This document shows, piece by piece, positions 52,123 to 61,632 of a DNA stretch of 64,000 nt (the first letter of the stretch is position 1; every line of letters begins with the position of its first letter). Source of the stretch: Kushneria sinocarnis (GTDB taxonomy: Bacteria; Pseudomonadota; Gammaproteobacteria; Pseudomonadales; Halomonadaceae); assembly GCF_003633775.1 (NCBI RefSeq), contig NZ_RBIN01000005.1:303888-367887 (forward strand), read 5' to 3'. The position numbers and the translations under genes are program-made. The notes beneath the pieces are model-generated. The model worked only from the letters and a program-made list of their open reading frames with translations, ran no database searches and was not told the DNA's origin.

Positions 52123-53313
52123 TCAGTCCTTCCCTATCGAGTAAAGCCGATCCGCCCATGCCTGCATCATCGCCGGCCGCTGCTCCGGGGCCATATGTTC
52201 GGCATGGGTATAGACGCCCTGAATCCCCGGCAGCTTGTGCGATAGCTGCATCTCGATCCATTCGCCGGGATAGCCCATCTCCTTGAGTCCGGTGGCCACC
52301 ATATGGCGTGTGCCGTGGGGTACATGCCGGCCTTCGAATCCCATTCGCTTGAGTGCCATACCAAAGGCAGCATCCGATATCGGCTGCATGGTGTTGTTGC
52401 GACCCGGAAACAGCAGACCATAGCGCCCTGTCAGACGATGCAGCTCGCCTAGCGTCTCGATAGCCTGACGCGGTAATGGAACCTGATGGGGTCGCGCCAT
52501 TTTCATGCGCTCAGCAGGGATCTTCCAGATAGCAGCTTCGAGATCGAACTCTTCCCAGCGAGCCCAGCGCAGCTCACCGGGGCGCACAGCGGTCAGCGTG
52601 AGCAGCTTGAGCCCCAGTTTGATCAGTACGCTTTTATCATACTGCTCAATGGCTTGGATCAGTTCCGGAATTTCAGCCTGTGAGACGTGCGAAAAGCTTT
52701 CGCCCCGGTGTTTCTGAAGCGCCACGCCCAGATCGGTCAAAGGATTGTAAGTTGCACGACCCGTGACGATGGCAAAGCGGTATACATCCCGGCACATCGA
52801 GTGAATATTCCGCTTCTGCTCGAACTTGCCGGCTGCTTCCAATCGCTTGAGGATTGCCAGCCATTCGAGAGGCTTGATGCCGTCGATGGCTCGGTTTTCC
52901 ACATGAGGTAACACATGTAGCTCCAACGCTCCCCAGCTCTGTTTGGCTCGCTTGGAACTGGCTTTCCAGCGTAGCGCCATGGTGTCGTGCCACTCGCGAG
53001 CGATGGCCGCGAAGGTATTTTCCGTCGCGTAGAGCTGTTCCCGCTTGTCTTCGCGACGCTGCTCGACCGGATCGATGCCCTGCGCCAGCAGCCGGCGCAT
53101 GTCTGTGCGCTTCTCCCGGGCCTCTGCCAGCGTTAGCTCGGGATAGCTACCCAAGCTCATGACATTGCGCTTGCCGTTGGGTCGGGTATAGCGAAAGCGC
53201 CAGCCCTTGCTGCCCCTGGGCGAGATCACGAGTTGTAATCCTGAACCGTCGGAGAGGGTCACGACTTTGGTGCCTGGCTTGGAAGCTTCGATTTTTCTGA
53301 CAGTTAGAGCCAT
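52123..53313 (-). CDS. int: P4-type tyrosine integrase
   Basis: 396 residues. The N-terminal arm-binding DUF4102-like domain (LSDGSGLQLVISPRGSKGWR) precedes the catalytic domain with Arg in LTAVRPGELRWARW, His-x-x-Arg in HGTRHMVATGL, and Tyr in IQGVYTHAEHM. It catalyses site-specific recombination at the neighbouring tRNA-Arg. Located 167 bases from the tRNA and read away from it. A strong inverted repeat at 53315-53365 overlaps its promoter region. Confidence 0.92.
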   Translation of the reverse strand: MALTVRKIEASKPGTKVVTLSDGSGLQLVISPRGSKGWRFRYTRPNGKRNVMSLGSYPELTLAEAREKRTDMRRLLAQGIDPVEQRREDKREQLYATENTFAAIAREWHDTMALRWKASSKRAKQSWGALELHVLPHVENRAIDGIKPLEWLAILKRLEAAGKFEQKRNIHSMCRDVYRFAIVTGRATYNPLTDLGVALQKHRGESFSHVSQAEIPELIQAIEQYDKSVLIKLGLKLLTLTAVRPGELRWARWEEFDLEAAIWKIPAERMKMARPHQVPLPRQAIETLGELHRLTGRYGLLFPGRNNTMQPISDAAFGMALKRMGFEGRHVPHGTRHMVATGLKEMGYPGEWIEMQLSHKLPGIQGVYTHAEHMAPEQRPAMMQAWADRLYSIGKD

Positions 53314-53314
53314 G

Positions 53315-53365
53315 GTGGTATAGCGAGCATCTTCGAACAGCGGTATATGCCAATAGCTATACCAC
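53315..53365. promoter_or_regulatory. Inverted repeat at the integrase start
   Basis: GTGGTATAGC (53315-53324) and GCTATACCAC (53356-53365) are perfect arms. The inner arm begins two bases from the integrase start codon. Probable operator for autoregulation, as for P4 Int. Confidence 0.5.
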
Positions 53366-53479
53366 TTTCAAGCTGGATCGGAAAGGAATGCTCTGGAACC
53401 CTTGAGAACCAAAACCCGCGTATTTCAAGACTTTAGCGATGGTTTGGAGGACTGCTCAAGACTGCTTGGGAAGGTAGGA

Positions 53480-53556
53480 TGGCCCGCCCTATAGGATTCG
53501 AACCTATGACCTTTGCCTCCGGAGGGCAACGCTCTATCCAGCTGAGCTAAGGGCGG
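53480..53556 (-). tRNA. tRNA-Arg(CCG), satellite integration site
   Basis: 77 bases including CCA (53480-53482). The acceptor stem is CCGCCCT with AGGGCGG, the D arm is GCTCAGCTGGATAGAGC, the anticodon loop CTCCGGA carries CCG, and the T arm is ATAGG-TTCGAAT-CCTAT. It stays complete at the element end, as expected when the attachment site lies in its 3' half. Confidence 0.95.
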
Positions 53557-53729
53557 AACGCGCATTATCCTACGATGCACAGGCGCTCATGTCCACCGGG
53601 GGGCGCCTTCGATTTTGCCATTCGGCCGCGATCGGGGGTGCCGCGGCCGACCGAGGCAGAGGCGCCAGCCCCCGGACTATACTGGAGCGGGTCCGGTTAC
53701 ATTGCGTTCTGCCGATTCATGGAGCCCTC

Positions 53730-54596
53730 ATGGCCTACAGCTGCGCTGCCCGTCTGCCCTGCCGCGAAACCCTCGCAACCGCCCATCAGCGGCTGAATGC
53801 CCGCAACCCGCTGGTGCACTGTCTGACCAACCCGGTCACCGCCCACTTCGTCGCCAATACCCTGCTGGCGATCGGCGCCTCGCCGGTAATGGCCGATCAT
53901 CCCGACGAGGCCGGTGAGGTCGCCCGCCAGGCCGATGCGCTGCTGATCAACCTGGGCACGCCGAGCGATAGCCGGCTGGCGGCAATGCAGCGGGCAACCA
54001 GGGCCGCCCGCGAGGCCGAGCGCCCCTGGGTGCTCGACCCCATCGGTGCCGGCGGCCTGCCCCGGCGACGCGAGCTGGCGCTGGAGCTGATGCAGCATCA
54101 CCCCGGCGTGATTCGCGGCAACGCCTCGGAGATCCTCGGGTTGGCGCAGCAGCACAGCGGCGGTCGCGGCGTGGACAGCGCCCACACCCCGCGCGAGGCG
54201 CACCAGGCTGCCCACGAGCTGCTCTCCCGGGCCGGGGGCGTGGCGATCTCCGGGGCGAGCGATCAGCTTTTCGGTATGGCGGAGCAGGCCGGGCAGCCGC
54301 GCCCGCTCTGCATGACGATCGAGGGCGGCAGTCAGTGGCTGCCGCGGGTAGCCGGCACCGGCTGCGCCCTGGGGGCGATGGTTGCGGCCTACGCGGCCGT
54401 TTGCACCGATCTGCCCACCGCCATGCTGGCGGCCCACCTGCACGCGGCCGCTGCCGCCGAGCGCGCCGAGGCCAGGGCCCACGGCCCGGGCAGCTTTGCC
54501 ACGGCCTGGCTGGATGCGCTGGCCAGTGTCGAGCCGGCCCGGCTGATGGAGAGGCGGGTGAAGATCCACTGGCTGGACGACTACGGCCGGCACTGA
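53730..54596 (+). CDS. thiM: Hydroxyethylthiazole kinase
   Basis: 288 residues from MAYSCAARLPCRETLATAHQ. ThiM marks are PLVHCLTNPVTAHFVANTLL, GASPVMADHPDEAGE, RPWVLDPIGAGG and VAGTGCALGAMVAAYAAV with the catalytic Cys. It phosphorylates the thiazole alcohol in thiamine salvage. No thiD or thiE is adjacent and I see no TPP riboswitch upstream. Convergent with rep. Confidence 0.9.
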   Translation: MAYSCAARLPCRETLATAHQRLNARNPLVHCLTNPVTAHFVANTLLAIGASPVMADHPDEAGEVARQADALLINLGTPSDSRLAAMQRATRAAREAERPWVLDPIGAGGLPRRRELALELMQHHPGVIRGNASEILGLAQQHSGGRGVDSAHTPREAHQAAHELLSRAGGVAISGASDQLFGMAEQAGQPRPLCMTIEGGSQWLPRVAGTGCALGAMVAAYAAVCTDLPTAMLAAHLHAAAAAERAEARAHGPGSFATAWLDALASVEPARLMERRVKIHWLDDYGRH

Positions 54597-54614
54597 GCCC
54601 GGGGCCGACCGGGC

Positions 54615-56666
54615 TCAGCCCAGCAGCGATCTGAGCCCGGCGATTGCTTCCTGGCCGCGCTCGCGCTTCTGCTCCGGATCCTCCTTGTCCGGCCGGCCGA
54701 ACCACGCCAGATCCTCCTCCGGCAGCTCGTCGAGAAAGCGGCTCGGCGTGCAGTCCATCATCTCGCCGTAGACCTTGCGCTGCTTCGCCAGCGTCAGGGT
54801 CAGGCTCTGGCGGGCGCGGGTAATGCCGACATAGGCCAGCCGGCGCTCCTCCTCGATGGTGTTGGCCTCGATCGAGTTGCGGTGCGGCAGCAGCTCCTCT
54901 TCCAGCCCCATCACGTAGACGTGCGGAAACTCGAGCCCCTTGGAGGCGTGCAGGGTCAACAGCTGCACCTTGTCGGTGTCATCCTCCTGAGCCTGCTGGT
55001 CGAGAATGTCGCGCAGCACCAGCCGGGAGATGGCCGCCTCGACGTCGTCGGTCTCCTCGCTGGCCTCATCGCCCTCCTCGGTGCCGCGCTGCATCGACTG
55101 CTCGAGCTGATCGATCAGCGTCCAGACGTTGGCCATGCGCTTCTCGGCGATCGCCGGGGAGCTGGCGTTCTGCACCAGCCACGCCTCGTAGTCCATCTCC
55201 TGGAACATCTGGCGGATCGCGGCGATGGCCTCGCCCTGATCCATGCGGCGGCGAATCCCCTCGAGAAAGTGGTTGAAACGCCCCAGCCGCTCGACCGCCT
55301 TCTCGCCGAGCACATGGCTCAGGCCCAGCTCGCTGCAGGCAGCAAACAGGCTGACCCGACGCTCACCGGCATAGTTGGCGAGCTTCTCCAGCGTGGTCGG
55401 GCCGATCTCGCGGCGCGGCACGTTGACGATGCGCAGAAAGGCGTTGTCATCGGCCGGATTGATCAAGAGCCGCAGGTACGCCATGGCGTCCTTGATCTCG
55501 TTGCGGGAGAAGAACGAGGTGCCACCGGAGATCTTGTAGGGAATCTGGTAGTGCTGCAGCTTGAGCTCCAGCAGCCGCGCCTGGAAGTTGCCGCGATAGA
55601 GCACGGCGAAATCCTTCCACTTCGCCGACTGCTTGATCCGCCCGGTGAGGATCTCGGTCGCCACCCGCTCGGCCTCGGCCTCCTCGTTGCGGGTCATGAT
55701 GATGCGGATCGACTCGCCGAGCCCCTTGTCCGACCAGAGCGTCTTCTCGTAGACGTGCGGATTGTTGGCAATCAGGGTGTTGGCGGCGCGCAGGATCACC
55801 GCGGTGGAGCGGTAGTTCTGCTCCAGCTTGATGACGTTGAGCCCGGGAAAATCCTCGCCCAGCTGCACCAGGTTCTCCGGCCGGGCGCCGCGCCAGGCGT
55901 AGATCGACTGGTCGTCATCGCCGACCACGGTGAAGGTCTGGCGCTCCGCCATCAGCATGCGCACCAGCTGGTACTGGCTGGAGTTGGTGTCCTGGTACTC
56001 GTCGACCAGCATGTAGTGAATCCGCCGGCGCCACTTTGCCAGCACGTCGGGATGGCGCTCGAACAGGGTCGCCGGCAGCATGATCAGGTCATCGAAATCG
56101 ACCGCATTGTAGGCACGCAGGTGGCGGGTGTAGTGCTCGTAGACCCGGGCACAGAACGCCTCATCCTCGGTTTCGGCGTGCGACAGCGCCGGGCCGGGCA
56201 GGATCAGATCGTTCTTCCAGCTGGAGATCTGCCCCTGCACGCGGTTGATCTGATCGGCATCGACCTGGGCGTCCTTCTGCATCAGCTCGCGCAGCAGTAC
56301 CCGGGCGTCCTCGGGGTCGAACAGCGAAAAGCCCGAGCGCAGCCCTAGCGTCTTCAGCTCGGACTTGATGATGTTGAGGCCGAGGGTATGGAAGGTCGAG
56401 ACCGTCAGGCCATGGCCGCTCTTGCCCGGCAGCATCGAGCTCACCCGCTCCTTCATCTCGCGGGCGGCCTTGTTGGTAAAGGTCACCGCGGCAATGCGCC
56501 GGGCGCTCATGCCGCACTCCTGGATCAGCCAGGCAATCTTGGACGTGATCACGCTGGTCTTGCCGGAGCCGGCGCCGGCGAGCACCAGACAGGGGCCGTC
56601 GATGTATTTCACCGCCTCGCGCTGGCGCGGGTTGAGACCGGCAATGCGTTCGCGAATATCGGACAT
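54615..56666 (-). CDS. rep: ATP-dependent DNA helicase Rep
   Basis: 683 residues from MSDIRERIAGLNPRQREAVK; an in-frame ATG 108 bases earlier gives a foreign tail. Superfamily 1 motifs: Walker A VLAGAGSGKTSVITSKIAWL, motif II LVDEYQDTN, motif III VVGDDDQSIYAWRGA, motif IV EQNYRST, motif V LTLHASKGLEFPHVYVMG and motif VI YVGITRARQSLTL. It removes proteins ahead of replication forks. Single gene, core genome. Confidence 0.94.
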   Translation of the reverse strand: MSDIRERIAGLNPRQREAVKYIDGPCLVLAGAGSGKTSVITSKIAWLIQECGMSARRIAAVTFTNKAAREMKERVSSMLPGKSGHGLTVSTFHTLGLNIIKSELKTLGLRSGFSLFDPEDARVLLRELMQKDAQVDADQINRVQGQISSWKNDLILPGPALSHAETEDEAFCARVYEHYTRHLRAYNAVDFDDLIMLPATLFERHPDVLAKWRRRIHYMLVDEYQDTNSSQYQLVRMLMAERQTFTVVGDDDQSIYAWRGARPENLVQLGEDFPGLNVIKLEQNYRSTAVILRAANTLIANNPHVYEKTLWSDKGLGESIRIIMTRNEEAEAERVATEILTGRIKQSAKWKDFAVLYRGNFQARLLELKLQHYQIPYKISGGTSFFSRNEIKDAMAYLRLLINPADDNAFLRIVNVPRREIGPTTLEKLANYAGERRVSLFAACSELGLSHVLGEKAVERLGRFNHFLEGIRRRMDQGEAIAAIRQMFQEMDYEAWLVQNASSPAIAEKRMANVWTLIDQLEQSMQRGTEEGDEASEETDDVEAAISRLVLRDILDQQAQEDDTDKVQLLTLHASKGLEFPHVYVMGLEEELLPHRNSIEANTIEEERRLAYVGITRARQSLTLTLAKQRKVYGEMMDCTPSRFLDELPEEDLAWFGRPDKEDPEQKRERGQEAIAGLRSLLG

Positions 56667-56851
56667 GGAAAACAACCGGAGTGGACAGGGCCAGGGATTC
56701 AGCCAGAGCGCATGATACACCCTGAAGCCGGCGTTGCAGATGAGGAACAGCGACGCCATCGCGCGTGATTTCACCCGGAGGGCGCGATAAACACCACAGC
56801 GAGCTCAAGCCGATGAAGATCGCCACGCGCCGACTGCAGGGTTGATTGAGC

Positions 56852-57322
56852 TCAGAGCGGCGCAGCACCTTCGAAACCGAGCTGACGCCAGGCCTCGAAG
56901 ACCACCACGGTGCAGGCGTTGGAGAGATTGAGGCTGCGATTGTCGGGGCGCATGGGGATGCGCAGGCACTGCTCGCACGGCCAGGCCTCCAGCATTGCCT
57001 GCGGCAGGCCGCGGCTCTCGGGGCCGAACACCAGCGCATCATCGGCCTGGTAGCGCACCTCGTGATGATGCCGCTGCCCACGGGTGGAAATGAACCACAG
57101 CCGGGGCGGGGCCACGGTCGTCAGAAAGGCGTCGAAATCGGCGTGACGCTGCACCCGCGCCCATTCGTGGTAGTCGAGCCCGGCCCGCCGGAGACGGGTA
57201 TCGTCGAGCTCATAGCCCAGCGGTTCGATCAGATGGAGGCGAAAGCCGGTATTGGCCGCCAGCCGGATGATGTTGCCGGTATTGGGCGGAATCTCGGGCT
57301 GGTAGAGCACGATATCGAGCAT
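56852..57322 (-). CDS. trmL: tRNA (cytidine/uridine-34-2'-O)-methyltransferase
   Basis: 156 residues, the normal TrmL length. SPOUT knot motifs are [20 protein letters not shown] (start), [16 protein letters not shown] and [20 protein letters not shown]. It methylates the wobble base of tRNA-Leu isoacceptors with S-adenosylmethionine. The gap to rep (56667-56851) shows nothing. Confidence 0.93.
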   Translation of the reverse strand: MLDIVLYQPEIPPNTGNIIRLAANTGFRLHLIEPLGYELDDTRLRRAGLDYHEWARVQRHADFDAFLTTVAPPRLWFISTRGQRHHHEVRYQADDALVFGPESRGLPQAMLEAWPCEQCLRIPMRPDNRSLNLSNACTVVVFEAWRQLGFEGAAPL

Positions 57323-57395
57323 GACGGTGCTTCCGGGGTTACCACGACAACGGGCCCGGCACTGCCGGGTCCGTCGATGATCGCGCAGTGGCGGT

Positions 57396-57950
57396 TCAGA
57401 AGCCCACGGAGACGCCGATCACCGGGCTGCTGGAAATCGTCTTGTCGCCATGGCCGTCGAAGTCGGAGTGGATGGAGCGATAGCCGACATAGCCGTAGGT
57501 GTTGGCCACCAGGTTGGCGCGCGCCTGCACCCCGTACTCGTAGCTTTCGTTGACATCGCCGTGCGACAGGCCATCCGGCTGGTAGTAGCCGTAGCCGCCG
57601 ACGCTGACGCGCGGAATCGGCGTGGGCGCGAACACATGGCCGGTAATGCCGGCACCGCCGCCGTCGCCGTAGTCGGAATCAAGATACTGATAGCGGCCGC
57701 CGATACCGACATCGAGCCCGGGCAGATAGGGCGAGAACATCAGCTGGGCGTGATAGGCGTTGGTATCGCCATCATTGTCGTCGCTGTAGAAGTAGCCGAG
57801 GCTGCCGGTAAAGCCGGGCGCCAGCGACTGGCTCGCTTCGGCGCCGCCGCCATGGGGGGAAGCGTTGGCGTTGAGGCTGACCGCATGTGCGCCGGTGGTT
57901 GCTGCAGTCAGCGCAAGGCCGCTCATGGCCAGCAGAAGGGTTCTGTTCAT
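57396..57950 (-). CDS. YfaZ-family outer membrane protein
   Basis: 184 residues from [20 protein letters not shown] with a signal peptide ending near GAHA. Alternating beta strands ([58 protein letters not shown]) and the final VIGVSVGF fit a small porin-like barrel of the YfaZ type. Function unknown. Confidence 0.8.
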   Translation of the reverse strand: MNRTLLLAMSGLALTAATTGAHAVSLNANASPHGGGAEASQSLAPGFTGSLGYFYSDDNDGDTNAYHAQLMFSPYLPGLDVGIGGRYQYLDSDYGDGGGAGITGHVFAPTPIPRVSVGGYGYYQPDGLSHGDVNESYEYGVQARANLVANTYGYVGYRSIHSDFDGHGDKTISSSPVIGVSVGF

Positions 57951-57978
57951 GGTGATGGGTCCATCGAGTGTAATGAAT

Positions 57979-58632
57979 TCAGGACGACACCCCGTAACGG
58001 GTGCGATAATCACGAATTGCGTCCGCATGACCTGCCAGTTCAGTGCCTGCGTGCCGCTCCAGATATTCTAGTATCTGATCAAGGGTAATGATGGGAACGA
58101 CCGGAATGCCATACTGCTGCCGGACGTCCTCGATGGCACTGGTGTCGCCCTGACCGCGCTCCTGGCGATCCAGTGCCACCACGACCCCGGCCGCTTCGGC
58201 CCCGGCACCCTCGATCAGGGCCATCGACTCGCCGATGGCGGTACCGGCGGTGATCACGTCATCGATGATCAGCACCCGGCCCGCCAGCGGGGCGCCGACC
58301 GTTCGGCCGCCCTCGCCGTGATCCTTGGCCTCCTTGCGGTTGAAGGCATAGGGCAGGCTGCGACCATGGTGATCGGCCATGGCAACGGCCGTGGTGGTAG
58401 CCAGCGGGATGCCCTTGTAGGCGGGGCCGAAGATCAGATCGAAATCGAGTCCGGAGCGTTCGATGGCACTGGCGTAACAGCGGCCCAGCAGGGCCAGCGC
58501 CGCGCCACTGTGAAAATGGCCGGCGTTGAAGAAGTAGGGGCTGACTCGGCCGGACTTCAGGGTGAACTCGCCAAATACAAGCGCCCTTTCGGCTATGGCG
58601 AACTCGATGAACGCGCGCTGATCTTCATGCAT
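57979..58632 (-). CDS. pyrE: Orotate phosphoribosyltransferase
   Basis: 217 residues. The PRPP loop is [16 protein letters not shown] near residue 118, with [16 protein letters not shown] and the catalytic loop [17 protein letters not shown]. It makes orotidine 5'-phosphate in pyrimidine synthesis. Divergent from crc across 86 bases, the arrangement known from pseudomonads. Confidence 0.95.
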   Translation of the reverse strand: MHEDQRAFIEFAIAERALVFGEFTLKSGRVSPYFFNAGHFHSGAALALLGRCYASAIERSGLDFDLIFGPAYKGIPLATTTAVAMADHHGRSLPYAFNRKEAKDHGEGGRTVGAPLAGRVLIIDDVITAGTAIGESMALIEGAGAEAAGVVVALDRQERGQGDTSAIEDVRQQYGIPVVPIITLDQILEYLERHAGTELAGHADAIRDYRTRYGVSS

Positions 58633-58718
58633 TCGCTACCACCTTTTTATAACCGGGCCCTTTACCCAAACGTATAAAGCTCGGGTATCATACACGCGCG
58701 AAAATTCAGGGACCATGT

Positions 58719-59480
58719 ATGAAAATCGCCAGTGTCAACGTCAACGGTATTCAGGGAGCCGTCGAGCGCGGCTTCCTCGACTGGCTTGCCGAGCAGGACG
58801 CCGACATCGTCTGCGTGCAAAACCTCAGAGCCAAGAGCTTCGAGCTCGACGAGTCCATTCTTTACCCGGAAGGGTATGAAGGCTACTTCCTCGATGCCGC
58901 CGAGGACGGCTTTGCCGGGGTAGGCCTGTACTGCCGCAAGATCCCCAAGGCCATCATGTATGGTCTCGGCTTCGAGCAGTGCGACAACGAAGGACGCTTT
59001 CTGCAGGCGGACTACGACCGCTTCAGCGTGGCCTCCTTTTTGATGCCCGATGATCCGCACGCCAAGCAGCGCTTCATCACCAGCTACAGCGACTACCTCG
59101 GCAAGCTGCGCCGCAAGCGCCGCCAGTACATCATCTGCGGTAGCTGGTACATCGCCCACAAGACCATCGATCTGGCGCACTGGTCGGAGCACCAGAGCTC
59201 GCCGGGCTTTCGTCCCGAAGAGCGCGCCTTCATGGATCAGGTGTTCGGCCCGATGGGCTTTGTCGACACCTTCCGCGAGGTGGTGCGCGACGCCGGCCAC
59301 TACACCTACTGGCCGCTGCTGGCGCAGGATACGCCGCGTCATCGCCAGGACGGCTGGCGGACCGATTATCAGATCACCGGCCCGGAACTGGCAAAGAGCG
59401 TGACCGACGCCTGGATCGACCGGGAAGCGACCTTCTCGGAGTACGCGCCGCTGATCGTCGAGTACGACCTCTCGCTCTGA
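58719..59480 (+). CDS. crc: Catabolite repression control protein Crc (inactive exonuclease III fold)
   Basis: 253 residues. The order of motifs follows exonuclease III (KIASVNVNGIQGAVERGFLD), but catalytic residues are replaced: the QETK motif is CVQNLRAK, the GDxN motif is ICGSWYIAHK, and the SDH motif is FSEYAPLIVEY. The same losses mark Pseudomonas Crc, a partner of Hfq that represses translation of less preferred carbon routes. Next to pyrE as in Pseudomonas. The many sugar genes of this window are possible targets. Confidence 0.88.
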   Translation: MKIASVNVNGIQGAVERGFLDWLAEQDADIVCVQNLRAKSFELDESILYPEGYEGYFLDAAEDGFAGVGLYCRKIPKAIMYGLGFEQCDNEGRFLQADYDRFSVASFLMPDDPHAKQRFITSYSDYLGKLRRKRRQYIICGSWYIAHKTIDLAHWSEHQSSPGFRPEERAFMDQVFGPMGFVDTFREVVRDAGHYTYWPLLAQDTPRHRQDGWRTDYQITGPELAKSVTDAWIDREATFSEYAPLIVEYDLSL

Positions 59481-59507
59481 GCCCGATCGTCGCTCCCTGA
59501 ACACGCC

Positions 59508-59546
59508 GAAGCCCGATCGCAGCACCTCGCTGCGACCGGGCTTCGT
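59508..59546 (+). terminator. Terminator between crc and rph
   Basis: GAAGCCCG-ATCGCAG and CTGCGAC-CGGGCTTC form a long stem with few mismatches around CACCTCG, followed by GTTATG. It serves crc and perhaps also the convergent rph. Confidence 0.65.
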
Positions 59547-59569
59547 TATGAGAGCGCCAGCCGGCGTGA

Positions 59570-60295
59570 CTAGTCACGCACACCCAGCGCCTCGCGCTGC
59601 TTCTCGAAGATCTGGCTGCAGCCGGCTTCGGCCATGTCCAGTAGCGCATCGAGTTCCCGGCGCGAGAACGCCGCCTGCTCGGCCGTGCCCTGCACCTCGA
59701 TGATGCCGCCGTCCTCGGTCATCACCACGTTCATGTCGGTATCAGCCGCGCCATCTTCGTCGTAGTCGAGATCGGTAACCGGCTCGCCCTTGTAGATCCC
59801 CACCGAGACGGCGCTGACCAGCTGCTTCAGCGGATCGGTGGTGATCTGCCGGCTGCGCTGCAGATGGCGCAGGGCATCGACCATCGCCACGCAGCCGCCG
59901 GTGATCGCCGCGGTGCGGGTGCCGCCATCGGCCTGCAGCACGTCGCAGTCGATGGTGATGGTGTACTCGCCGAGCTTCTTCAGATCGATCGCCGCGCGCA
60001 GGCTGCGCCCGATCAGGCGCTGGATCTCCACGGTGCGCCCGCCCTGCTTGCCGCGCGCCGCCTCCCGGCCGCCGCGGGTGTGGGTGGCGCGGGGCAGCAT
60101 GCCGTATTCGGCGGTCAGCCAGCCCTGGCCCTTGCCGCGCAGCCAGCGCGGCACGCCCGTCTCGACGCTGGCGGTGCACAGCACCCGGGTTTCGCCGAAG
60201 GTCACCAGCACCGACCCTTCGGCATGGCGGGTGAAGCCGCGGGTCAGGGTGATTTCACGCGTCGCTTCGGGATGTCGTCCGCTGGGTCTCATCAC
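59570..60295 (-). CDS. rph: Ribonuclease PH
   Basis: 241 residues, normal length. Marks are [40 protein letters not shown] with the catalytic Asp pair, and [21 protein letters not shown] phosphorolytic exonuclease trimming tRNA 3' ends. Divergent from yicC, as in many gammaproteobacteria. Confidence 0.95.
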   Translation of the reverse strand: MMRPSGRHPEATREITLTRGFTRHAEGSVLVTFGETRVLCTASVETGVPRWLRGKGQGWLTAEYGMLPRATHTRGGREAARGKQGGRTVEIQRLIGRSLRAAIDLKKLGEYTITIDCDVLQADGGTRTAAITGGCVAMVDALRHLQRSRQITTDPLKQLVSAVSVGIYKGEPVTDLDYDEDGAADTDMNVVMTEDGGIIEVQGTAEQAAFSRRELDALLDMAEAGCSQIFEKQREALGVRD

Positions 60296-60419
60296 TCTCT
60301 CTCGTCAGGGCATGAAAATATCCGCCCATTGTACACCGCCACGCCGCTCGGCGAGGCCGATCGTTCATCGCCACCGGGCATCGGGTACACTGGCCCCTCG
60401 TCCAACCGCAGGAGTCACC

Positions 60420-61283
60420 ATGGTTCGCAGCATGACCGCCTTTGCCCGCCAGACGCTCGATGCCGACTGGGGCAGCCTTGCCATCGAACTGCGCAGCGTC
60501 AATCAGCGCTATCTCGATCTGCACTTCCGGCTGCCGGAGAGCCTGCGCGAACTGGAAGCGCCGCTGCGCGAGCGGCTGCGCGGCCGGCTCTCCCGCGGCA
60601 AGGTGGAGTGCACCCTGCGCCTGACCACCAGCGAGCAGCCGCACGACTTCGCCGTCGACCGCGCCGGGCTCGAGCGGCTGGTCGCGGCCCTTACCGAGGT
60701 GCGCCGGGTGGCGCCGGAGGCCGCCATGCCGAGCGCACTGGCCCTGCTTGATCACCCCGGGGTCTCCCGCGCCGGCGGGCCGGATGGCGATATTCTGCGC
60801 GAGGCGGCGCTCGGACTGTTCGACACCACGCTCGCCGATCTCGACCACGGCCGCGCCCGCGAAGGCGAGCGCCTCGCCGAGCTGATCCGCGAGCGGCTGG
60901 CCGGCATCCGTGAACAGGTCGCCGAAGTGCGCGCCCACCTGCCCGCGGTGCTGGAGCGCCAGCGCACCCAGATTCTCGAACGGCTGGAGAGCGTGAAGGC
61001 CGAGCTCGACCCCGCCCGGCTGGAAGCGGAAATGGCACTGATCGCGCAGAAGTCGGATGTCGCCGAGGAGCTCGACCGGCTGGAAACGCATGTTCGGGAG
61101 GTCGAGCGTCAGCTCGGCCAGAAGGGTCCGATCGGCCGCCGACTGGATTTTCTGATGCAGGAGCTCAACCGCGAGGCCAACACGCTCTCCTCCAAGGCGG
61201 CGGTGACCGACACCACCCGCTGCGCGGTGGAGCTGAAGGTGCTGATCGAACAGATGCGCGAGCAGATTCAAAATATAGAGTGA
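60420..61283 (+). CDS. yicC: YicC-family endoribonuclease
   Basis: 287 residues from MVRSMTAFARQTLDADWGSL, with CAGGAG before the ATG. The N-terminal YicC domain (RSVNQRYLDLHFRLPESLRE) and the C-terminal DUF1732 part (QKGPIGRRLDFLMQELNREA, SSKAAVTDTTRCAVELKVLI) are both complete. It degrades small RNAs and mRNA in E. coli. Guanylate kinase usually follows but here an integrase does, so the element inserted directly after yicC. Confidence 0.92.
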   Translation: MVRSMTAFARQTLDADWGSLAIELRSVNQRYLDLHFRLPESLRELEAPLRERLRGRLSRGKVECTLRLTTSEQPHDFAVDRAGLERLVAALTEVRRVAPEAAMPSALALLDHPGVSRAGGPDGDILREAALGLFDTTLADLDHGRAREGERLAELIRERLAGIREQVAEVRAHLPAVLERQRTQILERLESVKAELDPARLEAEMALIAQKSDVAEELDRLETHVREVERQLGQKGPIGRRLDFLMQELNREANTLSSKAAVTDTTRCAVELKVLIEQMREQIQNIE

Positions 61284-61387
61284 TGTCCATCCTCATCTAC
61301 ACAGCAACACAATATACTGTTTTTAATAAAAATTTCCTGAATGGTTGTCTATAGCTGTCTACAAAAATCTAGCTTAAGCCAGCTCCA

Positions 61388-61463
61388 GGTGGGGAGTACA
61401 ATGGGGAGTAAACCAGTGTACTACCCACCATAAGGCTCGATTTTCCTATGAGTACCCCCCACC
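61388..61463. repeat. Arm-type repeats upstream of the second integrase
   Basis: GGTGGGGAGTAC (61388-61399) and ATGGGGAGTA (61401-61410) are direct copies. GTACTACCCACC (61418-61429) and GTACCCCCCACC (61452-61463) are inverted copies. Clusters of this kind bind the integrase N-terminal domain or the excisionase. The rest of 61284-61632 shows an AT-rich stretch and no gene. Confidence 0.6.
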
Positions 61464-61632
61464 TCAAACGCTCACCCTTGGACTGGAGAACCCCGCCCAG
61501 GGAAACAAGCCCTGCGCCAACCTGGCAGAAAAAACTGTGTAAACATGCTCTTGATGGGGTACGCCCTACTCTAGTCGCTACAAATTCAAACAAATGTTTC
61601 AAATTTTTTATGGCACGCTGGAGAAGGAGCTA

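Larger units (their letters stand above)
45560..53480. mobile_element. P4-like satellite element integrated at tRNA-Arg(CCG)
   Basis: An integrase lies next to the 3' end of a tRNA-Arg gene and is read away from it, as in P4-type elements. Inside are, in order on the minus strand, integrase, RidA-like cargo, Ogr/Delta finger, AlpA, a small protein, a C4-type immunity leader, two small genes, toprim primase, DUF927 helicase and a coiled-coil protein. An Ogr/Delta protein and the absence of capsid and tail genes fit a satellite that uses a P2-like helper. The right end is at the tRNA. I could not find a second copy of the tRNA end on the left, so the left border (after the umuC terminator) is approximate. 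Confidence 0.8.

Noticed and set aside
53580..53729. Possible TPP riboswitch before thiM
   Set aside because: No thi-box sequence is visible between the tRNA and the start.
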